A stretch of 64,000 nucleotides of DNA from the NCBI RefSeq assembly GCF_014356525.2, contig NC_052505.1:13433098-13497097 (forward strand), read 5' to 3'. How positions within the stretch are numbered: position 1 is the stretch's first letter; the number at the start of each line of letters is the position of its first letter. The DNA is from Nilaparvata lugens (Eukaryota; Arthropoda; Insecta; Hemiptera; Delphacidae). A program made the translations under genes and the position numbers. A model generated the notes under the pieces. That model had not been told where the DNA came from and made no database searches. It saw only the letters and a list, made by a program, of their open reading frames with translations. Positions 47,633-56,887 of the stretch are shown here, in pieces.

Positions 47633-50600
47633 ATGCTAAAGGAGAAATGGAAGCGGGCTTGGGCATGGATAAACCAGGTGGAAGATTACTCTCCAGATGT
47701 ATTCGTCAAGAGCCAGGTGAGCAAAAGAGTCTTAGATTGGAAATCCAACTACTGTGATGTAGAACCTAGGCCTATTTGTGGAGCAGTCTGTATTGTATAC
47801 TGATCTGCGTAATTTATACTCGGTAGCACAAAGGTATGTTAACTTCTATCCCAATCAGAGAAGACTTCTTTCCAAAAAAAAAAACACCTACTCTGATTGG
47901 TTCTCGTGGAATTTAAACATGATCTTGTGCATCCGAGCCTTGGTATCTTATTGTTTGTTCTATCATGCATACTATACAGGGTGTTTCAGAAGTAGCGACG
48001 AACTTTTTAGGGTATTGTTCCTGGATGATGGGCGACTACAAATGTCGTATTTTAAGTGTCCAAAACTCAGCGGTTATCCTTACAGCTGCCATATTGTTTT
48101 TTCACTTAATAATTTTTATCTCAAGAACGAAATAATGTATTGATCTGAAATTTAGCATGAATATTTATGCTATAAAGACTCAACTTTAAAAAATAAAATA
48201 AAAAATTTTCGATGTAAATTTTCAAAATGGCGGCCATTTGAAATTTTTGATTGCAAATTTCACGAAAACCGTTCAGTTTAGAGAAAATTTACAAGAGACT
48301 AAAAAGTTAGTAAATTGTATCAAGATTTTAATTATAACTGCAAATTTCAGATCAATACATCATTTCGTTCTTGAGATAAAAATTCTTAAGTGAAAAAAAC
48401 AAAATGGCTGGTGAAGGAAGGAATTGGCTTATTTATTATTATGTACTGAATACGAAACAAATGTTTGGTTAAATCATTACAGTTGTTAATACTTAATATT
48501 AGCACGGAACCAAATTATTATTATTTGTTACGTGAAGCCAAGAATCTGAGCACAGCTCAAGTGGCATGTAACATGGCATGAACATTCTAAGGAAAGTGTA
48601 TGCATTTGTATCAACTCAAAGTGTAAAGACACTGCAACATTCCTCCTTAGTATAGGGACACGCTTTTACAAGTACATTAGTAATTGAAGACAAGAATAGC
48701 CTATGACTTCCACATAACCTTATTCTTTCAGGCAGACAATTGAAGAGCTTGAGTCCCGAATAATATGGCACTTTTTCCAAAAGTGTCAGTCTGTGAGCCG
48801 GGTACTGATATACAGCTGAACTTTTCCCTCTTGTGCCATAACCATGGCAAACTAGATTTCTTTCAAATCTCTCCGAATTTTTGAAGACAAAATTTACAGT
48901 GTGAAGGAAGTGCAATGCTGGGACCGTGAGAAACCTGTATTTTCTAAAATCGGGCCTACATGAATTGGATGGTCTCAAGCCCTCCAAAACACGAACAGAT
49001 TTCTTTTGCATCTTAAAAAAACCAAAAAACTAATTCAATAATAATGTTTGCTTTTAACAGACCATTGCGGAGCACTGGTGATACCTGCTCGTTTGCAATT
49101 ATTGATTCTCGATTCAAAAACAAAATTGATCCTTCCTGGAACGTTCTATTTTGCTCTTTTCAACTATGGTTAATAAAATCAAGTCCAATTTCTGGCTTGT
49201 AAAAAGCCAATTGAAGAAGAAAAGAAAAATTCTCTAATAAGCTTTGAACTATAAAATTGAAACCGGTACAGTCCAATTTCTTGCTTGTATAAAAGCCAAT
49301 TGAAGTAAAAAATCCATTCACATTGGAGTTGAAAAGACGAAATCTCTAATAATCTTTGAACTATAAAATTGAAACCGGTAATGTTTGTTTGCACAGTGGC
49401 AGTTGGGAGAGACAAGCACCATTTACCTAATCTACCGGTGGATGCTGGCAGGCACCTTCGTGTGCGGCCTGTTCGCATCGGTGCTGGACCTGGGCCGCGA
49501 CCCGGTGCCTGGGGCGGCAGCCCGTGCAGCACCTGCTCCCTCGCACGACATCCAACACTACTTCAAGTGGCCCATCTACCTCACCAACTGGGGCTACACC
49601 GCCTGCACAGTGCAGGCAATCATGGCCACTGCGCATGTCACAAAACACTATGCCAGGATGCGAATCAATCCTGGTCAGTATTCGTCAATACCTAAACTAG
49701 TAAAAAAATTTTTGATCCAAGACTCAATAAACTATAGGTTCATCTTTTTAAACTACTTTTTTCATATGTTTATCTAACATTCAATAAAATAGGTTCATCT
49801 TTTTTATTTAAAGTTCAATAAACTAGGTAGCTTCCATAGTTTCCTACATTTCTCCTAAACATCTTCTATTCTCCTATAGAAGTATGTATTTCACATATAC
49901 TTACATACATAAAGTACATATATTTCACCCAAACTAACTTTTTGGCCACTTACGACAGGACAAGTGAGTTGAATATGTGTGTACACACATGCTCGTCATG
50001 CATGTTGTGTGATGAGCGAGATACTTCGAACAAAAACAGCAGTTTGACAGCAGCTTCTAACATAAATAAACAACCAATCACAATAAATAAACCACTGAAA
50101 ATTTACAAATTATAACGATACAAAAATAATTTCATCTCAAATAGAGCAGCGAAGAAAAACTAAACAAAAAAATGGATATACTAAAACCCTACCTCCAAAA
50201 AATGTGTTCAAGCCTTTCACTGTTATGGCTCAACAATGAATGACGACATGTCTTTAGAAAAATGTTCAACACACTCTTGTCCTGTCACTAGTGTCCATCC
50301 TAACACTAACAAAAACATGCAGTATCAACAGAAAAATTCTAGATACGCGTTCATACTGGATGCGTTCTTGTAAGAGAAATAACTGAGAAAACACATGGGC
50401 AAGATCTCAATGTTTCGAAAAAGTTTATACTATACATACCGAACTGTACACACTTGTACGACGTACCACGTATGTGCACTAGGCTTGTGCGTGGATAATG
50501 AGGGGATGATAATGAAAAATGAATGGACATACAGTTTAAGGTGGGTTTCAAACCACCGGGAAGCGATATTACAACTCATGAATTTACTATTGATATAGTT

Positions 50601-53600
50601 TTGTAGAATAATATTCACATATTTCTCAGTATCCAATAGATGAGTTTTTAATCCGACACTTTTTGCTACAGGTGCTGGAATGGAGAAAATGAAAACCAGC
50701 TACAAGCTCTACTGGGTTATACATTCAGTGGCAGTTATTTGCTCAGTTGTCATCACCACAATATACTGGTCAGCAGTATATAGACCAGGTAGTGGTAGAA
50801 AATATATATTTTTAATATTATTACATATTATTTTTTATATTTTTACCTCATTACTCATTTTTTAAACTATTATTTATTATATCAACTTTTTTATTTACAA
50901 CTACTAATTTTCACACTAGGAATGTTCCTAGACTATCTTGAACTTCCCCTTGACCATTCTAACAATACCAACTTTTTCATTGGCATCACAGACTGTACGA
51001 CTTTTCGGCAGATTACAAAGTGGACTGAAAGGACCTTCTTACCTTCCTACAACCCTTAAGCTAGGTATATTTGTGACACAAACGTACAAAAAGTACAGTC
51101 ATATGTTAATTAATTATATTTCCACATTGTAAGAAAACGTTGAGAAGCTAGAAAAAATGGCGCTGTCACAAACGTACAAAAAGTACAGTATTAATTATAT
51201 TTCTACATAGTACGAAAACGTTACCGAGCTAGACAAAATAGCGCTGTCTGCTTTGAAGAACAATAGACAATGGTAGCAACACCAATGTTAATCAAATACT
51301 GACATACGTGGATCTCTGGATTAACAATGTTATCAAATAAGTGGACCTCACTATAGACTCCCTGTGTATTAGCTTGCAACGTAAGGCTCCTTAACTCACA
51401 CTTACGCGACTCAGGTCGAGAAGAGACTCGACTCTAGTCGAGAGCATGTGTTTCCAAAAGGTGAGTCGCGGAGACTAGAATCGACTGGTCTGAGTGTCAC
51501 CATTTGGAAACACATGCTCTCGACTAGAGTCGAGTCTCTTCTCGAACTGAGTCGCGTAAGTGTGAGTTGAGCCAAAATTTGATGCTGTGAGAATGTACTG
51601 CACAATGTCCCACTTGTTGCAGTTTGTCTGGAATGGGCACTCGCAGATCTGACATCTTGCAGATCTGAGCCACTCCCACGATCTTGTGACAATAATAATT
51701 GTCAAATGCTTGATTCAAATGCTCATAGCTCTCTGGAAAAAGTGGCGTTGTAATATTTAAAACATTTGTTGCAGAAACCGACTCGATAGACGTAGTGAAC
51801 CTGACCGTGCATGTGTTCAACTCAGTGCTAATGGTGCTCGACTTGTGGGTGGTGGCCCATCCTTTCAAACTGTTCCACTTCTACTGGGCGTTCATTCTCG
51901 GAGCCGTCTATTCTGTATTCAGCTACATATACTTCCTTGCTGGAGGTACAAACAGGTACGAATGGATTCGACTCAAAATTAAAGCCTTTTGAAACAACTG
52001 AATGTGTTGCCCAAACCTTCATTAAAAGCCCCAGAATTTTTCTCAAGTACAGCTACATTATATACTTCCTTGCTGGAGGTACAAACAGGTAGGAATCGAT
52101 TCGACTCAAAATTAAAAGCTTTTGAAACAACTGAATGGGTTCCAAGCCTACATTGAAAGCACCAGAATTTCTCAAGGTCCAATAGTGAGATTATTGTTTC
52201 AAAGTCAGTGGATATCATAGATCATACTTGTCACGTTTCCTTCTCCACCGCCTTCTAGAGTAGAAAGTAACAAGGTCTATAAACCTTGGAAAGGTATTTA
52301 TAGACCTTGGAAAGGTATTTATAGACCTTGGAAAGTAGTAACTCAAGTAATACCGGTTTATCTAATCTAATATAAATTGTTGATTCTTGTTAATAATGAT
52401 CAATTATGTCTCAAAAAATATATTAATTGAGAAAATATATAATTAAATAATATATTCTCGTACTTCATGTAAAGTATTTGTAAAGTATGTAAAGTATTCA
52501 CTATGTGATATATAAATACTTTTTTTTTTGCTGAGGGTGATACCTACATGAGCTCTACGTTTGTGCGTTAGTAATGAGAGATGAGTTGACCTACAGTTTT
52601 AGGTGGGTTCCGAACCAACGGCAAGTGATTTTTCAACTCATGAATCATATACAGAGGAGTAGGCTCAAGCGGTCACCTTTCCAACGGAAGTAGCAGGCAC
52701 ATGATTCTTGACTCATCTGAGCGACCACTGATTCAAACCGCTTCATTAATTGAGATAGGAGAGCATCGTTGCCAATTCTGTGCCTTTTATAGAGGATAGC
52801 TGATACCGGTATATATATGATGTAATGTTGACTGTTCATTGTTGTTTAGTTAAAAATAATCAATTCTTTTTCATTTGTCAATAATCTATATTTTCGATGA
52901 TTGAATAATACATTTTCATAATTGAGATTGAATATTTTTTTGTTTAATCATATTTCTAAATTGTTAAAAAACGATGTGGCAACGTTGCGGAGCTAGTAAA
53001 AGATAGCGCTCTCTGCTTTGTCGAATGACAGACAACGGTAACAACAACAATGCTAATGAAATACTACCATTATAACGTGGACCTCACTCAAAATGTTGAA
53101 GTGACACATAACCTGCAGTGAGGTCCACGTTATAATGGCAGAGTTCGATTAGCAATGATATTGCTATCCTTATCTATCATTCAAAAAAGCGGATAGTGCT
53201 ATCTCTTTCTCGCTTTACTCTGTTGCCAGATCATCTTTTAACAATGTAGAATTAATAATTAATCAACAAAATATTTCATCTTAAATTATGAGAATTCATC
53301 ATGGAATTATTAAAAAATATAATTTCTTGCTTAATTAAATATAATTGATTATTTTAAAAGAGAATGAACAGTTATTATTACATCAATAAACCTGTATCAG
53401 CAACCGTCTATAAAAGGCATTGACAAGACAGAGGATCGGCAACGTTTTTCTCCTATCTTTCTCCACTGTCATTATTTATTCATCATCATTTACAATCATC
53501 TTAAGGACAAAGAAACAGACTACAGTTCAAGACTTCTTTTCATCCCAATTTCATAAAATAAATTTTCCAAATAAAGGTTATGTGCGACTTTTCAATTATT

Positions 53601-54167
53601 CATCAACTTCCACATTGAAACAAACACAAACACTTGACACAATTAATTTTGTATTTAGAAAGATTAGGATCCGAATTGATAACAAAATTCCTTCTACTTA
53701 ACACTCAAAACTGTAAAATAAATATTAATTTGAAATATTTTGTTCCGAAAATTAAAACAATCTATAAAATTAAATTATTTATAATTTAATTATTATAACG
53801 TGGACTTCACTACAGCTACATATATTTGAACTATTGTATAAATTAGAATTGGGACAGTTTTGGGCGTAAGCCTGAGGTACTCTTCTGAAAGCAATGTAAT
53901 TCTGAATGACTAAATAATGAACGTTGTTGTTGATCTGTTAACAGGAGAGGCAATCCTTTCATCTACTTGATATTAAATTGGCGGCGACCAGTGAATGCGT
54001 TATTAGCAATCAGCTGTACAGTATTATTTGAAGCTCTGGTGACAGTGATAGCATGGATGATGTTCATTGTGAGGAGAAGACTGGCCAACCTGTTTCACCG
54101 TAAAATGGCAGCTCGTCGAATGGCCAACTCAGGTCAGGCCACTGATCAAGGCCCAAGAATAGTCTGA
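47633..54167 (+). CDS. rost: Protein rolling stone-like (Rost family), five coding exons, complete
   Basis: Coding exons are 47633-47716, 49397-49673, 50672-50788, 51775-51955 and 53945-54167. Every intron is GT-AG, phases are 0, 1, 1 and 2, and the sum is 882 nt, giving 293 residues plus a TGA. Drosophila Rost is of similar length. Six hydrophobic segments are visible at about residues 37-58, 89-109, 134-156, 169-190, 195-214 and 236-264. Family hallmarks include FVKSQWQ across the first junction, a YLIYRW motif in segment 1, NWGY before segment 2, and AGGTNRRGNPFIY followed by LNW (residues 215-232). The C-terminal tail is basic and cytosolic-looking. In Drosophila, rolling stone is a membrane protein needed for myoblast fusion; that role here is inferred by family only. 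The start is the first ATG after a good acceptor (AG at 47615 or 47626), so the 5' UTR is probably spliced to an upstream exon. Exon 2 is much more GC-rich than its surroundings. The introns are full of transposon debris. Confidence 0.93.
47815..47945. mobile_element. Broken hairpin element in intron 1 of the rolling stone-like gene
   Basis: CACAAAGGTATGTTAAC and CTGATTGGTTCTCGTGGAAT..TGATCTTGTGCATCCGAGCC resemble the ends and core of the element at 44203-44342. Confidence 0.45.
47978..48407. mobile_element. Foldback element in intron 1 of the rolling stone-like gene
   Basis: CCATATTGTTTTTTCACTTA..GATCTGAAATTT (48089-48154) is mirrored by AAATTTCAGATC..AAGTGAAAAAAACAAAATGG (48342-48407). ACAGGGTGTTTCAGAAGTAG at 47978 resembles a terminal motif widespread in insect repeats. 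Confidence 0.6.
48616..49011 (-). pseudogene. LINE reverse-transcriptase C-terminal fragment, intron 1 of the rolling stone-like gene
   Basis: A 131-codon open frame starts QKKSVRVLEGLRPSNSCRP and continues with FRKYRFLTVPALHFL, TRGKSSAVY, YSGLKLFNCLPERIR. This QK..VR.L.GL.....CR..F..LRILT.P..L pattern with LPERI is the standard C-terminus of non-LTR reverse-transcriptase proteins. The catalytic part is missing, so it is a 5'-truncated copy. The open frame suggests fairly recent insertion. Confidence 0.8.
49182..49381 (+). repeat. ~100-bp tandem duplication just upstream of exon 2
   Basis: GTCCAATTTCT.GCTTGTA..AAAGCCAATTGAAG and CTTTGAACTATAAAATTGAA..ACCGGTA occur twice (49182-49269, 49272-49381). 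The second copy runs to within 16 bp of the exon 2 acceptor. Confidence 0.75.
49954..50286. mobile_element. Inverted-repeat element in intron 2 of the rolling stone-like gene
   Basis: GACAGGACAAGTGAGTTGAA is mirrored by GTTCAACACACTCTTGTCCTGTC. A related left end is at 13846. Confidence 0.65.
50465..50600 (-). mobile_element. SINE-like copy in intron 2 of the rolling stone-like gene
   Basis: On the - strand it reads AATTCATGAGTTG, CCCGGTGGTTTGAAACCCACC, AAACTGTATGTCCATTC and CCACGCACAAGCCTAG. It shares its 3' portion with the element at 25478-25725. Confidence 0.5.
51116..51353 (+). mobile_element. Pogo-like MITE fragment in intron 3 of the rolling stone-like gene
   Basis: Two partly duplicated starts (TTAATTATATTTC.ACAT.GTA, 51108 and 51192) lead into GAGCTAGACAAAATAGCGCT and the right terminus GTGGACCTCACTATA. 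Confidence 0.6.
51385..51573. mobile_element. Long palindrome with near-perfect arms, intron 3 of the rolling stone-like gene
   Basis: Arms of about 70 bp, from CTTACGCGACTCAGGTCGAG and ACTCGACTCTAGTCGAGAGC to GTGTTTCCAAA, are mirrored almost exactly up to 51573. The loop is about 48 bp. Each arm holds a smaller palindrome CTCGACTCTAGTCGAG. It is GC-richer than the intron. Antisense open frames over it are by-products. Confidence 0.85.
51919..52176 (+). repeat. Tandem duplication of the exon 4 tail and donor (two ~129-bp copies)
   Basis: The end of exon 4 plus adjoining intron (51919-52047) is repeated at 52048-52176. The second copy keeps the frame SYIIYFLAGGTNR, with a 3-bp gain, and a donor-like ACAG|GTAGGA. 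It has no acceptor of its own, and reading on from exon 4 meets a TGA at 51990, so it is taken as non-functional. Confidence 0.8.
52262..52337 (+). repeat. Short tandem repeat
   Basis: Three units of about 20 bp with the core TATAGACCTTGGAAAGGTATT. Confidence 0.85.
52537..52640 (-). mobile_element. SINE-like copy with poly(A), in intron 4 of the rolling stone-like gene
   Basis: On the - strand it begins ATTCATGAGTTG, carries GGTTCGGAACCCACC (B-box-like) and ends ATCACCCTCAGC followed by about ten A (plus-strand T run at 52521-52531). This supports retrotransposition. Confidence 0.55.
52752..53088 (+). mobile_element. Pogo-like MITE, left terminus missing, intron 4 of the rolling stone-like gene
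   Basis: It starts at GAGATAGGAGAGCATCGTTG, has GATAGCTGATACCGGTATAT inside, and ends CCATTATAACGTGGACCTCACT. Confidence 0.7.
53116..53812 (-). mobile_element. Pogo-like MITE, long variant (about 700 bp), intron 4 of the rolling stone-like gene
   Basis: It begins CAGTGAGGTCCACGTTATAA and ends ATTATAACGTGGACTTCACTA. Between the normal inner sequence (to about 53475) and the right end lies an extra ~315 bp. This includes the segment 53573-53763 shared with 28961-29154. An open frame through it (53420-53701, 93 codons) ends RKIRIRIDNKIPST and is followed by AATAAA. The other copy encodes RKIKIQIDNKIPST, so the frame was conserved, possibly as the C-terminus of the original transposase. Confidence 0.65.
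53840..53935 (+). mobile_element. LINE 3' tail fragment in intron 4 of the rolling stone-like gene
   Basis: GGGACAGTTTTGGGCGTAAG, CCTGAGGTACTCTTCTGAAA and GAATGACTAAATAATGAAC; same family as 21725 and 43380. It lies right next to the exon 5 acceptor. Confidence 0.5.
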
Positions 54168-54400
54168 AATGCCCTATCTAGTATTATTGGGCACAAATCG
54201 AATATTCGAAAATCCTAGAAATTAACGAACGGTACCTCGCTCTATTGTAGTAGTCACATTTTGCACAACGAATGTGTATCCTGCCTGTGATTTTGGTGTG
54301 CGGTGATAAAAAAACTGACTTGTAAGTGAAAAAGAGGTTAATGATGATGTCAATAAAAATAAATAGATATGAATGAGATACACTCGTGTGTATTAAATTG
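54168..54400 (+). promoter_or_regulatory. 3' UTR and poly(A) signal of the rolling stone-like gene
   Basis: An AATAAA hexamer lies at 54352-54357, about 185 nt after the TGA, followed by further A-rich sequence. It is the first canonical signal downstream and marks the likely cleavage region. Confidence 0.5.
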
Positions 54401-56887
54401 TGAGGGGTTGTAAATTGTATATTTTGTCAGGGTAGCAAGTTGATATTCGAACAAATACATTCCATAAAAACGTTTTTGTTGATATGATGATTGTTTGAGA
54501 TTTTATAGTATTTTCAAATGCGATATTGTGAAATATATCCATTCACCCAGACAAAATATTGTCAAAACCAAATTAATTTTCTAGAACAGCTAGTCACGTT
54601 GCTGGAGTCGCAAGTCCCATTAAGATAATAGTAAATCTGGTCTTGTTTATAATAATATAATTATTTATATGAATTGTAAAATTTATTTAAAAGAATTTCA
54701 TGTGGTGAAAACAAATAAATTAGACTTTATAGATGAAACATGATATTTTTAGTTCTAAACTTGCAGTATAATAAACTATAGTAATATTACTCAAGTTGAG
54801 CTTGGAGAATAGGTTTAATGGTAACCAGATATTCATACATTTTTGTATCTGATCATGATTTTAGTATAGAGAGATAGAGAGGTCTAAATATATTTTATTG
54901 TTCCTAACAAGAAAGTTTGTTTAGAGAATGACGATGGAAAAAGATTCAGCTTCAACTTACAATATGATGAAATATGAAAAATAAAAAAGATGTTATGTTA
55001 CTTTAATAATAATATTATTCTTCAACTGTCTATAGTTACTGCTTAGGAAGAACATACTGTGATGTAGATAATAAGGAAGCTTTTCAAGATACTTATAGTC
55101 CAAGAACACAGCCTGCGTTTAAATGGATAGAATACCATAATTTATTATGCTATGTATGTACTGACAATAAATAATAGTTCAATTTATTTCATTTTAGATT
55201 AAAATTACCATTCATTGTTTTCCTGTCCATTAATTAGTATTTACATTTTATCAGATCTGATTGGATTTCTTCCTAAACGATTTTGGTCAACACTTTGTAA
55301 TGGATATATTTATATTGAAGTGCTGCAGTATTTGAAGCAATACATAATCTGATCCAGGAAATCGTTTCGCAGCTAATTTCTATAAATTGATATATTTACA
55401 AAGTAACCTGTTACTGTACATAAATATTATGAAATTAAATTGTGTTGCTTTGAATGAGAAAGAATTTTAAATTCACTCAACCCGTAAAAATATAAATTCC
55501 ATTTAGTTTTATTCCAAGAGGAATATTCATAATCAAAACTGACAGACTGAGATTTGTACAGATTACGAACTATCAAAAACTGAGAACCCCTCAAGTTTTG
55601 TTTTTAACGGAAACTCAACACTGATACTGAAAAATCAACACTTGGAAACATTTGGCACTGGAATAAAGAAAGGAAATCTTCATCTATCTATCAGATAGAT
55701 AATGTATTTTATCTAGATTCTATTCCAAATATCGGTTCATGATGATGATCGGCTCATTAGATTTATGATGATCATTATGATCTAGATTCTATTCAGAATA
55801 TCGGTTTGAATACTATAAACGGACACAGCAACTTTATTGAAACACAATAGAATATATCAAGTATATTCTATTATAACAATTATAATATTATTCTATTATG
55901 TATCAATAGACAGTATTAATTACTACTTTCAGTAGCCCTAAAAATAAAAGTGAGTATTGTAACTAGCAACTGTAATATTCAATTTAAGAGTGAAACCCCG
56001 GTTTTTAATAATAGTCGCCTTTCGAGAGTAAGTTTTAGTTTTATTCTACGAAAATACATAAAATACACCATAAATACTTACGATAATTTAAAAAAAGACA
56101 TCGAAATATTGCTAAGGTTACTCGTACTTTGTAGCACCTTAATTTGGAATCTAAGGTCTAATCAAGGTCTCCAACCGTAATATTGGAGATGAATTAAAGG
56201 AATGGTTCATTATAAATGTCTCATAGTAACTTCAATGGATTAACTCTTTTAATACATTGTGATAAAGTAGTTGAAAATGGGTATAAGTTTCATAGAAGTG
56301 AGCCGTATATAATTCAAACCTATTACTGTATATCCTATTTGAATTTTTCAGTATATTTACATAATAGAGAAGCTCCTTATTGAGAAGAATGAATATTTGA
56401 ATTTAAAAATGTCTAGTATAATCTCAACAATTAAATTGTTATCTATGAAAATGAAAACTTTTTAATGTAAGTTCAAACATTGAGTAAGGAGCATGTAGCC
56501 TTGCTATAGCATTCAGTTCTCGAACTGAGGTCGCTTGAGAATGATGTTTGAAGAATAAATTCCATTTGATACGTAGCATATTTTGCGAAAAATTGTACAC
56601 TAGTTCAAAGGGGAACACAATAACGAAATAAAATTATAAAAATGTCCTTATGTCTACCATGCACAGATCCATCAGAAACAAACACCTAGAAGTTTGTAGA
56701 AGAATTATTAGAAAGTATATACAATGTCCTTCCTCAACCAATAGCCCTACAAACCCAGACTAAACTTTAACAATCATTCTCTCCACAAATAATCGCGCAC
56801 AAATTATGGCAACAAAAACACTAATATAGTAATCCACTGTTGACGGAATTCAAGTCCACACACTAGAGTTCGATTGGTGAGATGAAT
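54401..56887. other. Intergenic / 3' flanks between convergent genes
   Basis: No coding signal is recognised here. The stretch separates the 3' end of the rolling stone-like gene from the stop codon of TECR and probably contains the TECR 3' UTR. A short imperfect duplication (TCTAGATTCTATTC..ATATCGGTT) occurs at 55719-55736 and 55782-55805. Confidence 0.5.

Noticed and set aside
49179..49648. Antisense and alternative-frame open frames over exon 2 (117, 108 and 73 codons)
   Set aside because: Shadows of the GC-rich exon 2 of the rolling stone-like gene.
51411..51868. Several - strand open frames of 76-114 codons
   Set aside because: They lie over the palindrome and antisense to exon 4 of the rolling stone-like gene; composition shadows only.
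52048..52176. Considered as an alternative exon 4 of the rolling stone-like gene
   Set aside because: No splice acceptor and only the exon tail is duplicated; read-through from exon 4 hits a stop at 51990.
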